From Miscanthus floridulus (taxonomy: Eukaryota > Streptophyta > Magnoliopsida > Poales > Poaceae): a DNA stretch of 64,000 bases. The notes under the pieces were generated by a model that was not told the DNA's origin, ran no database searches, and saw only the letters and a list, made by a program, of their open reading frames with translations. Both the position numbers and the translations under genes were made by a program. The first letter of the stretch is position 1. Every line of letters begins with the position of its first letter. Below, piece by piece: positions 47,488 through 57,500 of the stretch. The DNA is taken from positions 107,524,158 through 107,588,157 of the forward strand of contig NC_089595.1 in assembly GCF_019320115.1 (NCBI RefSeq). The letters are read 5' to 3'.

Positions 47488-49262
47488 TGCGTCACCAAGC
47501 AGACATTCGTGAAGATGGCGCCAACCATCGGTCCAAGGAGCTGCGTGCCTCCAATTTTGTCTACTCCGGTAGTGGCGCTAGGACCACCCCCCTTAGCCTC
47601 TTCCATGCTTCTTCCATGCTTGCGCGAATCAAAGGCACCGTAAGAACAAAATCCGGATCATTGAACATGATGGGTGCGAGGTGCACAGCCATGACCAGAA
47701 GGCCGCAGTCCCCCACTCCTTCTATTTGAACCTCCTCGGCTCCCCGAGTGCGACTAACTGGAACTTTCATCTCGAGGATCTTTACCCGGAGGGTGCCAGG
47801 GCCCTCGGCCACCTCGATGCTGCTTTCAATCACGATGAAATCCACCTGGCCTACCGTCATATGCACTCTAATGCCAGTCCTGGCCCGGATGGGTTCGGCT
47901 CCTTGTTCTTCAAAGCAACTTGGCCTACCACCTCCCTCGATCTGTTCTCCTTCTTTGATGCCTTCCACGCCCATTCTGCTGACTTGGAACGGCTGAACCG
48001 CTCCTATCTGGTGCTTCTGCCTAAGAAGGATGACGCTCGAAAACCTCAAGATTTCAGGCCCATTGCTCTTCAAAATTCCACTGTCAAAGGAATCTCCAAA
48101 GTCCTCACGAATCGAGTGCAGCCCACATTCCTTCTCTGATTGGAAGCGACCAATCCGGTTTTTAGGACGATGCATAGCGGACAGCTTTGTGTATGCTGCT
48201 GAACTGCTCCACTGCTGTTATCAAAGAAGCTCTCCCACCATCATTTTGAAGCTGGACTTCCACAAAGCTTTTGATTGCGTTAACTGGGACAGCCTCGATC
48301 GTATCCTTCGCTGCCGTGGTTTCTCTGATAAATGGTGCAGCTGGATCGCTGAGTTGCTTCAAACTGGCAAAACCGCCGTCCTTCTTAATGGCGTCCCTGG
48401 AAGATGGATCAACTGCCATAAGGGCCTGAGGCAGGGGGACCCCCTCTCCACATATCTGTTTGTCATTGTCACTGATGTCCTCCGTCGTTTACTTCATCAC
48501 CATTCCCTTGCCACTGCCATCCACCACCCCCTAGCTTCTGGTCAGCCGTGCCCCGTCCTTCAGTACACTGACGATACCTTGATCTTCCTGCGCTGCTCCT
48601 CTGACGCCATCTTGGCTACTAAGAGAATTCTTGAGCTCTTTGAACTGGCTAGTGGACTCTCTATTAACTACCATAAAACCACTTTCCTCCCTGTTGCTGT
48701 CCCTGCGAATACCGCTACTAATCTTGCTGCTGCTTTTGGTACCTCTGTGTCCGCCTTTCTCCAAACGTATCTGGGTCTTCCGTTGTCTCCCCACAAGGTC
48801 TCTGTCGCTGACTGCCTCCCTCTAATCTCCTCCTGTGACAATTACCTCTCTGGCTGGCGCGCCTCTCTCCTCAACAGAGCTGGGCGCCTCACGCTCTCCA
48901 CCTCTGTGCTTAGCTCTATTCCGCTCCACTACATTTCTGCTATTAATGTTCCGAAAACGGTCATCAAGGCTATTGATCGCCGTCGTCGTGCTTTTTTCTG
49001 GACTGGAGATGAGGTTTGCCACGGTTCTAAATGCCTCGTAGCATGGGACAATGTTCAAGCCAGTAAGGAAAATGGAGGGCTTGGGGTGAAGGATTTGGAA
49101 CTCCAGAACCGCTGCTTACTCATGAAATTCATCAACAAACTCTTTTCTAATGAGCAAGCCAGCTGGAAAGATTGGCTACTGCCTGACGCTGCTTCTTTTG
49201 ACACCCCAGCTGCCGGATCCCATAGTTACCTTTGGAGGATTATCAATGATGAGCTCAACATG
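47488..49262 (+). pseudogene. LINE ORF2, reverse transcriptase part, endonuclease deleted
   Basis: After ORF1 the frame passes within about 90 bp from an ORF2 start-like segment to FHASSMLARIKG, which normally follows the APE endonuclease, so that roughly 1-kb domain is gone. RT blocks follow: SPGPDGFGSLFFK, RPIALQNSTVKGISK, LDFHKAFDCVNW, GLRQGDPLSTYLFVIVTDV, catalytic YTDD in LQYTDDTLIF near 48562, and the GLPLSPHK block. Frameshifts near 48120 and 48165 (the latter in a T run) and one between 47640 and 47700 break it. The element could not move by itself. Confidence 0.85.
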
Positions 49263-49341
49263 TTAGATAGTTTGGATCATCTAGTAGTGGATCCAGTGGG
49301 TGAGTTCTTTTCTAATTGAATTACATAGACCTAGAGTTTAC
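49263..49341 (-). repeat. truncated 3' LTR of the LARD-like element
   Basis: TGTTAGATAGTTTGGATCAT to CTAGAGTTTAC matches 53002-53080, then similarity stops. About four fifths of this LTR are missing. Confidence 0.85.
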
Positions 49342-51949
49342 TTTCCATATTCCCTTTGGATATCTTTCTATATTCCCTTTGAAGTCATCTTTGTCTTGTA
49401 GACCCATTATAGCCTACTGTTTTGGCTCAATTAGAAATTTCTTCTAAGTCCTAAACATCCTTGGTATTTATCGATTTCATTTCATGTTCCTTTGCTTCTT
49501 GCCATTTAGATGAGTGAACGCCTCTCATGGCTTCTTCAAATGAGGTGGAATCACTCTCTATTTAAATTTCTTTCTTAACTTTTACTTCTTAGTCACCAGA
49601 AATATCTTATTTTCTTATTCTTTGAGACCTTGTGGGGCCTCGTGGCACTTCTTTCATATGGGGCTATTGTTACTCTTCATTGTCAAAAGGCAATTGTTCT
49701 ATAGCCTCCTGTATCACAAGATCCTTGTTTACTTATTCATCCTCTTTAAGAGCTAACATCTGGTGTTGTATATGTCATATAACATCAGCATGTATAAATC
49801 AATTTGTTGCTCTAAAAAACACTGTAGTGGATATGTAATCCCACTTCTATTCAAGCCTTAGGTATCTACGTACCATGCTCTCCCAGATTACTCCATCTTC
49901 TGTAAAGATGGTGTATCTTTAAATTTCTTATTTTAGGTTTAATCTGCTAGAAAACTCATACGGCGCGTTTAGCACCGCCTTGATAACTCTGAACTCGTCC
50001 AGTATGAATACTAGCCGACTATGCTATCTTTCCATCGGAACTATAAAAAGTCCAGAAATTTAGCTATTTCTTTACTTTAGGGGTATCGTTATTATGACCG
50101 TCTTACTCCCTCAACGATCACATTCATCTTTTATAGATCACTTTTACCTTCAATGCATAGTATGCATTGCATTATCTGAAGTATGGGAAAGTATCTTTCT
50201 TAATTATCTTTCTTAATTAATCTTATATTTCTCTCCCTCGAAATGTGGTATGAACTTTTCTACCATAATTTCAAAACATTCAGAACTCTTGTGAATGAGG
50301 AAACTTTGATTACTTCTTCATCCACATAATTACATCATGCAAACAAAATTCGTATGGGAGTACATTTTCCTCATTACACTTCAAAACTCAACATAGTCTA
50401 TTATTATCAATACTTCTGCAAGTCACACTTGCATATCATTCTTATCTTTTGGTTCACATGCAACTTTCTTTTGTTCTTAAACTCATTGAGTACTTAATGA
50501 CCATGACACAATCAGAGTGTACGGTCAATACTAGGATAGCATAAGAGCTATCCCCAACTTCTCTCCATGTGCGGGATATTTCTTTAGAGCACATGAGTCA
50601 TCACATCCTCCTCCCGCCATGCGGGATAAGTACTATGCCAACTTTACCCCGTCATGTGGGTATTTTCTCAATATTTTCCCGCCATGCGGGTACTATCACA
50701 AACTTTTCCCGCCATGCGAGATAATTCCCTTGAACGAACATAATTGCCAGGATTGGCTCGTGTTCAATCATCAAATTCAGAAATAAATCCGAATATTCTT
50801 TTAACACACATGTTTAATCCAATGTTGGTCAAATTAAACATGTATATGACTTTTACAACTCTCATAAGTGAAACTGAAAATAAATTCTTCTTCACAGAGA
50901 GTACATAAAAGATATTTCTCAATGAAGACTCTCATTGATCTATCTCTTTTCTTGGATCAATATCCTAGAATTCTTTTCTTTTGAAGCCATTCTTTAAAGA
51001 GAACACAGTCCCTTTAAGCAATGGCATTCTTTCATATATAACTTGCCCTTAGGCATTTCATCATCTGAGTCACAAGTACCCAGCTCATTTCTCTTACTGC
51101 CTTCAAGAATGAAAGCAAGGAGGTCTTTTGTCTAAAAAATATTCAACAATAATGCTCATTAAACTTTGAAATCTTTATGTTCTATTCTATATCACCGTTG
51201 GGCAGAAATAGAATAAAACATCATTCTTCTACATTAATTCCACATCACCGTTGGGCAGAAATAGAATTAACGTATAGAAATTCAATAATCTTGAAAACAT
51301 AGAACTGCTCCTCAAAATTAAATTCTCCCGTTGGTTCGAATTTAATTAGAAGACAATCAACTTCATTGTAGCGGAAACATGAAAATACATTTCTCTAGTT
51401 TAAGAGCATTCCTTGATCTTTATCTTTTCTCTGAAAAATTGGTCACTTTGATGCAAAATTCATCAGAGATTTAAACTTTAAACATAAAACTCATAGAATT
51501 ATAATATTGTTATAATCAACGTTGGTCAGAAAATAACAATACCATAATTTAACTTTAAACTTAAACTCATAAATAAACTTATAATATTGTTATCATCAAC
51601 GTTGGTCAGAAAATAACAATATTATAATTTATCTTAACTATCAACCGACTATTTCTACAATTAATTTTTTTTCAGTTGGTTCCAATTTTAACTGGAGGAT
51701 AAACTTTTCATTATTTACTGAATAACTATAACTGCTCTTCAAATTAGAAGACAATAAACCTTTAACTTTGCAGCGGAAACTTGACAAAATTTCTTTTCCT
51801 ACTTTTCAGAAGCATTTTTTTGTACTTTTCTACTCTTTGAAAATTCTAACACATTGGTGCAAAAATTACCAGAGATTTTAAATCATTCTTTGAATGAAAT
51901 CATCAAAATTTGCTTCTGAAAAATAATAATACAATTCTTAATCATCACT
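49342..51949. repeat. AT-rich non-coding interior of the LARD-like element, with short repeats
   Basis: Words recur locally: CCCGCCATGCGGGATA and relatives four to five times at 50560-50730; ATCACCGTTGGGCAGAAATA twice at 51190-51265; AACGTTGGTCAGAAAATAAC twice at 51520-51625. No reading frame of note was found. Confidence 0.7.
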
Positions 51950-52620
51950 GTGCATTCTGGCCCGGTTCAGCACTGTGTAGCCCGGAGCCCAGCAGCAGCA
52001 GTGCGCGCGGCCCAGCTGCTCACGCGCTCGGCCCAGATGCTACAGCAGCGCGCGGCCCACCACCGCTATGCGCGCGCCTTCCTCCCCGTGCCCAGGCCGC
52101 AACCTGGGCCTGGGCCGGGAAAGCTCAATCCCGCCTGGGCTGCGAAACGGCCCATTCGATCTCGGCCATCCGTCCAGATCCGACGGCCGAGCGCGCATTT
52201 CGCTTGGATAAAACGCCGACGCCGCGCGCGCCCGAGGAAACCCTAACCTCATTCTCTTTGGCCCTCTCTCTCTCTCTTCGCCTCACTCCGCTCTCTCTTC
52301 GCAGCGTAGCAGGAGCTAGCCACCGAGTGAGAGGGCGAGAGCAACGACGGTGGAGCGAAAGCCATGGCGCCGTCGCTGGCCCCCTCGCCGGCGTGCGCGC
52401 TCCCCAGCGGGTGAGCGCGCCACCGTCGAGCGGCCTGGCCGCGGCGCCTCTTTGGCCGGAGCCCGGCGAGCATCGGCTCAGCGTTCTTTTCCCCCCGCGT
52501 CGATCTTTACGACGGCGAGGTTCTCTTTTCCTTTTCCCCTTCTTTGATTCTTGTTCTCTTTTGTTTCTGATTCTACCGATTTGGGGATTAGGGTTAGGGT
52601 TAGGGTTAGGGATGTGCACT
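51950..52620 (+). promoter_or_regulatory. GC-rich, plant-promoter-like block inside the LARD-like element
   Basis: The plus strand shows TGGGCC/GGCCCA site-II-type words (near 52105-52155), the grass promoter phrase CGGCCATCCGTCCAGATCC, a telo-box AAACCCTAA at about 52237, and a CT-rich leader (CTCTCTCTCTCTTCGC). These resemble the promoter and 5' UTR of a housekeeping plant gene. The orientation is opposite to the element. Whether it was captured from a host gene is inference. Confidence 0.4.
52580..52612 (+). repeat. short TTAGGG array
   Basis: GATTAGGGTTAGGGTTAGGG and one more unit give about four tandem TTAGGG. Isolated TAGGGTT words recur to about 52940. The unit is six bases, not the seven-base plant telomere repeat. 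Confidence 0.8.
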
Positions 52621-52985
52621 GTCTTTCTTTTTCCCGAATTGATTTCGGGTTTTAGGGTTCGATTTTGACATGAAAACGAGCCCTGCTTCTTCTTTAACCC
52701 AGTTAGGGTTCGAGTCTGTTCTTCTTCCCCACGCGCTTCTTCGTAGGGTTAGGGTTCCGGTCTGTTGGATCCGAATCAAATTCGAACTCCACTCTTTCTT
52801 TCCATTCGTTTTTCTTTGCTTTTGATTCGAAAAACCCTAGATCTACACCCTAGGGTGGCGAACTGCTAGGGTTAGGGTTCTTTGTTGAAACCGTGTTTCA
52901 ATCTCATCCCCACTTTTCCCATACCCGATCTAGGGTTAGGGTTCGATTTGCTTTTCTTTCCCCGATCTAGATCCACATACTAAAC

Positions 52986-53001
52986 CTTGCTCTGGTACCA
53001 T
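52986..53001 (-). other. primer-binding site of the LARD-like element
   Basis: The minus strand reads TGGTACCAGAGCAAGG one base after the LTR end. This resembles the tRNA-Met-type site TGGTATCAGAGC used by many plant LTR elements. Confidence 0.8.
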
Positions 53002-53460
53002 TGTTAGATAGTTTGGATCATCTAGTAGTGGATCCAGTGGGTGAGTTCTTTTCTAATTGAATCACATAGACCTAGAGTTTGCTTCGGGGGTAGGAGACAG
53101 AGAGAGAGGGAGATGTAGGAGCATCTGACCGTCGGAGGAGCTCTCTGCCTTCGCTGGTTCGTTGGTGAAGATCTGCGCACGGGCAGCGACGTTTGGTGTA
53201 GCTGTGGAGACCGGCGGTGGTGGAGGCAGTGGCGCTTCCCGACGCTGGCAGTGCCACCCTCTGGATCGGATTAGGGTTAGGACAGTGGGACTGTGGCGGC
53301 GGTGAGCCTCGTACCCAGAGCCGTTTGCCCCACCTCCTCTTTATAGGCACTGTGCGATTGGGGGCCCCTAGCCACTAGATGGCTGGACGTCCCCGATCAG
53401 GACGCGGTCAAGGGGTCCGTCTCGACCGTTGGGTCAAGACGGATGAGATCAATTCTAACA
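53002..53460 (-). repeat. 5' LTR of the LARD-like element
   Basis: Read on the minus strand it has TGTTAG and CTAACA termini, a TATA box (CCTATAAAGAGG) near 53340 and a CT-rich leader. It is the only complete LTR of this element. Confidence 0.85.
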
Positions 53461-54326
53461 CAATACCTTTCGTTCTATTACCTATGTCATCGTCAACAAT
53501 GGCTTATCTACCTCTTTTTGGTTTGACCAATGGCTTACTGATGGCCCTCTATACATCACTCACGCAGCTCTTTTCTCACGTACCATTAGGCCTAATGTAT
53601 CGGTGCAATGTGTTTTCCAAAATGGGTTTGATTTGCGGCTTAGGCCCCGGCTCACTAACGCTGCTAGCAAACAGCTAGACAGCCTGACTGTTTGTTTGCA
53701 GGGGATCAACCTCGGTGACGGCCCAGACACAAGACTGCTCAAGCTAAACGGGCAAGCCATACACTGCTCGGGGAACCTACGCCGCTCTTGATACTGCACG
53801 CGATAACACGGACTCACATGGTCGACGCATCTGGGGGACTCGAGTACCAAACAAAGTGAAGGTGTTTGCCTGGCTGTATTTCAAAGACTGGTTGAGCACA
53901 AGAGTCAACCTTCACGCCAAGCATGTTGTTGATGATGATCAGTGCCAGAGGTGTGCTAATTCAGTAGAGGATCGGAATCATGTCTTCTTCGGTTGCTCAA
54001 GCAGCTCTGAACTCTGGAGAGTCATGGGGCTGAGTCATATTTCTCTTCTGTCCGATGATGAAGTCTGGAACGCCAATGCACCCCCTGGCCTCGACGCATC
54101 AATTTGGCCGTTCGTTTTCCTGACGATCCTCTGGAGACTATGGGACGATAGAAATGGTCAAGTTTTCCGGAACGAAACTTCCTGTAGTAGAGTTGTAATC
54201 TCGCGGGTTTGTGATGACCTTGTGGTCTGGCGCAAGCGCCTTCACCCTGATCTTGTAAACAGCCTCGATGGCTGGCGTAGCTTCCTCCTCGATTGTACTG
54301 GTACTGCTTTTGCTCACTCCGGGTAA
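53461..54326 (+). pseudogene. LINE ORF2, C-terminal part
   Basis: The frame resumes after the LTR insertion with TSFWFDQWLTDGPL, then CVFQNGFDLRLRPRLT (53603-53791). After a frameshift, 53856-54326 gives VFAWLYFKDWLSTRVNLHAK, DDDQCQRCANSVEDRNHVFF and the terminal WRLWDDRNGQVFRNE. These are the zf-RVT-like Cys/His block and terminal helices of plant L1 ORF2. The stop is at 54324-54326. Confidence 0.85.
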
Positions 54327-54393
54327 CTGGAGTGTTTGCCTTTGGAATGAAGAAGGTGGGGAAACTCTCCCCCCGTTTTAGTTTAAAAAAAAA

Positions 54394-55671
54394 ACTGCGT
54401 GCACTTGTTGTCCTGAATCCTGATGGTTCATGACTAATCCAGTAACCCTTCTCTGAAGCCAACATATCGGCAATGCGTACGAACGGATCAGACCTGATCA
54501 ATTACTCTGTCTGAAACAACCACGTTCCTCCCTGCTAGCATAATTAGACAGCAGCAGCAGCACCCAGACCCGAGCAGCGAGCAGGAGCCTGTGACGGTGG
54601 GGCGGCGAAGGCTGGCCGTGTTCTGTTCAGATTCAGACGCGGCTCCCCATCCCATGTGTCACCTGCGGTTTTCGAAGATGGCCGTACGGCGACCCGCAAA
54701 AGAAACGGCAATAATACGCTTGCCTTGCTTGCTAGTGGCCTTTCCATGGCCCGAAAACGCAGCCGAAGCATGGAATCCGTGCACGTGGTCGCCACGTGAC
54801 CCGATCGAGCAGACGGACTTGCCTTGATTCGGTTGCATCAGCATCCAGGAATGCGTGCAGGTGCAGGTGCAGTCCCATGGGCTCGCTCAGCTCCGGCCAT
54901 GACCTGGCCGGGCTGTGGGCATCAGTTCAGTTTCCTGCATGGTATGTACAGTACAGTACTGGTTCTGGTTGCTCGACAAATTCACTTTCCAGCAGCAGTT
55001 TATAGTGGAAACTGCGAGTCATTTAAGTTCAGTGTCTAGTTATATGATCGTCTGAGGAGAGGAAAAAAAGAGGAGATTAAGCTGCTGTTCTAATGCAACG
55101 ACTTGAAGTTTAATTTGGTCTGCACCAGATGTTCTGCATATACTTTTCACTCCGAAGCAGAACCAGTATGGTAGGATTCCTACGCACCTGTCTTTGTCTT
55201 GTCAGTGCACTACACAGTCCCCACTTCATTTGCACACATGCATCAGAGAGCATAGATGGTCAGCACTGGAGTCCAGGCTAGAACAAATCTTCCTTCAGAT
55301 GCATGCCTGTACGGTTCCATACCTCTGATAGCTCAGCCAGATCATTACTTCATGAACACCTTTCTTTAACTAACAATACAAAAGATACGTGAACCCTTTG
55401 CGCGTTCTCAGAAGAATAAAGGAAACATAATGTTCAATGAAATAGAAAACTTCTCATTCTATTTTCTGATGGAATAATGTGACATTACTTTACATTACAT
55501 ATACTGGACATGCCACTTATATCTCCCTTTAGAATAGCATATCGTCTTGTCCAAGTTGAGGCCGCGTGCACCGTGTGCAGCCGACCAAGACAGTTCTGCA
55601 GACCAAGGCAGGCACCTACCTGCTAGGCACAGCATACTGATGTGCCATCTTCCTAGAATCAAATTCCATTT
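54394..55671. other. intergenic DNA after the LINE
   Basis: Bases 54540-54870 are GC-richer and open in short frames without family resemblance. CACGTG and GCCACGTG words near 54780-54800 are G-box-like. Nothing else was recognised. Confidence 0.4.
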
Positions 55672-55916
55672 CGCGCGCGTTTAGTTCGCGAAAAGTGCGA
55701 AATTTGGCTACGGTAGTAATTTCGTTTTTATTTGGCAATTAGTGTTCAATCATGGACTAATTAGGCTCAAAACGTTCGTCTCGCAATTTCCAACCAAACT
55801 GTGCAATTAGTTTTTATTTTCGTCTACATTTAATGCTCCATGCACGTACCGCAAAATTCAATGTGACGGGTACTGTAGCACTTTTTGAGAAAACTTTTCG
55901 CGAACTAAACAAGGGC
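55672..55916. mobile_element. MITE with TTGTTTAGTTCGCGAAAAG termini
   Basis: The left end GTTTAGTTCGCGAAAAGTG is mirrored at the right end by CTTTTCGCGAACTAAACAAG. The interior, with GGACTAATTAGGCTCAAAACG and CTACATTTAATGCTCCATGC, is the pattern of a very common panicoid MITE of about 240 bp. Confidence 0.85.
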
Positions 55917-56013
55917 TTCATGTCGAAATGGCCACTAGCATACATTATCTGTCGGTTAGGAATATCTAGCACTAGCAGGACATGAATCCGAGAGAGGAGC
56001 TACTAGCTACTAA

Positions 56014-56256
56014 GAGCAAGTATAATAGCAGGCTGTAAGCCGACTAAATGCTGAGGTGGAGGAAAGAGGAGAGGAGAGAGAGGAGAAGCGGGCTGTAAGC
56101 TTACAGCCGGCTTGGGCACAAGAACCAAGAAAGTCTGTGAGAGAGACAAGTGGGCCATGTATTAACTATAAAGAGCTAACTACTATATGAGTGGGCTGAG
56201 AGAATGCTGTAAGGAACCTTACGGATAGCAAGCCGACTGTATTATTAGTCTTGCTC
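56014..56256. mobile_element. Tourist-like MITE, TAA target duplication
   Basis: The ends GAGCAAGTATAATAGCAGGC and (complement) GAGCAAGACTAATAATACAG are flanked on both sides by TAA (56011-56013 and 56257-56259). A three-base TAA duplication is the PIF/Harbinger (Tourist) signature. It lies about 400 bp upstream of the first DVL gene. Confidence 0.8.
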
Positions 56257-56527
56257 TAACTACTGCTAAGCATCTGCAAATCCAAATTCCTAATTGCGGC
56301 ATCAATTCGGTGTCAAGAGGAGGCACTGTCCCCTGGAGCGTCATCAGAGTTCGCGCCACTTGACGGGGCGGGATGCCGCATATGCTGGTGGATTGGCAGC
56401 GGCAGCGGCAGCCTCCCGCTTCCAAGAAGGGGTATATGCCCCTTCCAAGGTGACGTTATGATATGCACAAGTAGGCACCAGGCCGGCGCTACTTGCAAGA
56501 CGTGAGCCTTCGTCGCCCGTCGCCTCC

Positions 56528-56534
56528 TATATAA
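56528..56534 (+). promoter_or_regulatory. TATA box of the first DVL gene
   Basis: TATATAA in CTCCTATATAACCCTACGGG lies 129 nt upstream of the ATG. The same sequence and spacing occur in the second copy. Confidence 0.7.
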
Positions 56535-56656
56535 CCCTACGGGATGCTCTCACTTGGCCACACGCCATTGCAGAAGCAGATCCAGCAGTAGTGGTGCAGA
56601 GCAGCAGAGCCTTCACAGCTACTGAGCTCCTAGCCTCTTCTGTTGGTTCGGGCAGG

Positions 56657-56788
56657 ATGAATAAGCCATGGAGCAGCAGCCAGGGGAAGCGCAGGGGAGG
56701 AGGGCTCAGAAGGGTGCTGAGGGAGCAGAAGGCTAGGCTCTACATCATCCGGCGATGTGTCGTCATGCTCCTCTGCTACCATGATTGA
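56657..56788 (+). CDS. DVL/RTFL (ROTUNDIFOLIA-like) micropeptide, copy 1
   Basis: This is a 43-residue peptide starting [13 protein letters not shown] and ending [18 protein letters not shown]. The C-terminal block is the RTF/DVL domain. Plant DVL/RTFL peptides restrict polar cell proliferation and shape organs when overexpressed, and act at the plasma membrane; exact partners are not known to me. The N-terminal half is basic and variable, as in the family. The domain usually ends CWHD or CWSD; here it is CYHD. The ATG is the first in frame after the TATA box; an upstream extension exists only from a GTG and differs between the copies. It is intronless, as is usual. It differs from copy 2 by one residue (Arg18 versus Ser). 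Confidence 0.93.
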   Translation: MNKPWSSSQGKRRGGGLRRVLREQKARLYIIRRCVVMLLCYHD

Positions 56789-57500
56789 TCTCCTGCTGCT
56801 CTGCTCCTCTTCTTAGCCACTGACTCAGTCTAGGTGTTCTTGCTGCTTTTGATCTTCGGTTTCTAGCTTGTAGGGTTGACGATTCTTCCATGTACATAAG
56901 CTAGTTCTCAGGTAGCTACTAACATCTGAGTGTTGTTTTGTGTTGCTGTTTTTTTCCTCCTAAGTCCTACAATGGCAAGGATGTATGTACTGTGCTAGTT
57001 GTTGTCTTGTGTGTTTGATAGCTCTCTATAAGAATTGGAAGATCAGGAAAAAAAAACTTGTCTTTTGGTATCTACCTTTTGTCTTACATTCAGATTCGCT
57101 CTTTTTTTTTTCGCGAACACGCAACTTTGGCGCGTCTTTCATTAAGAGGAGACATTCAGATTCACTTTAGTACAGCTGTTTGACCAATCGTGTACAGAAG
57201 GTCTTCAAATCAAGTATGAATCTGAAGAGCTGCGCTTAACACTTTATGCGCGTGACCAGAAAGTGAAAATATATGCTATCCGAAGATTTTATCAAGCAGA
57301 ACCAATGCGGCCTTGTTCGTTTGTTCTCAAAATCAAATGGATTGAAGAGGATTGGAGGAGGTTGAGGGGGACTTTGACTTGTAGGGGATTTAATCCCCCT
57401 CAATCCCTATGGAAATGGCATGCCATACTTCCCAGTTTTCTGGTGTGTTCTCTATCTTTCAACCAGCAAACCTCTTTTATTGAAAGAATAGGTTCCTTAT
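56789..57500 (+). other. 3' flank of DVL copy 1
   Basis: It contains the probable 3' UTR, which matches 59317-59700 in the second unit. Near 57100-57160 a segment (CGCGAACACGCAACTTTGGC) with a T run is absent from unit 2 and is probably a small insertion. Near 57312-57412 lie MITE-like words (GGCCTTGTTCG, GGGGATTTAATCCCC). Confidence 0.5.

Larger units (their letters stand above)
49263..53460 (-). mobile_element. non-autonomous LTR retrotransposon (LARD-like) inside LINE ORF2
   Basis: On the minus strand a 459-bp LTR (53460-53002) begins TGTTAGAATTGATCTCATCC, contains a TATA box (CCTATAAAGAGG) and ends CTATCTAACA. It is followed at once by ATGGTACCAGAGCAAGG, a tRNA-Met-type primer-binding site. 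The far end (49341-49263) is the last 79 bp of the same LTR. Flanks CAACA (left) and CAATA (right) are a near-perfect target duplication. The 3.7-kb interior has no gag or pol. It contains AT-rich repeats (49900-51900) and a GC-rich promoter-like block (51950-52620). Confidence 0.85.
45259..54393 (+). mobile_element. L1-type LINE, interrupted by an LTR element
   Basis: A GC-rich 5' part (45259-45738) leads to ORF1 with two zinc knuckles. ORF2 has RT and a C-terminal zf-RVT-like block, and a tail ends TTTTAGTTTAAAAAAAAAAC at 54393. The order and tail are those of plant L1 elements. ORF2 is split at 49262/53461 by a non-autonomous LTR element; joining the two sides keeps the reading frame. The endonuclease is missing. 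The true 5' end is uncertain because it abuts Gypsy-A. Confidence 0.85.

Noticed and set aside
52125..52619. 164-codon minus frame and overlapping plus frames in the GC-rich block
   Set aside because: They are low-complexity Arg/Ser/Pro frames in promoter-like sequence; no domain.
56591..56656. Upstream in-frame extension of the DVL peptide
   Set aside because: It starts with GTG, not ATG, and the matching stretch in copy 2 is a different peptide.
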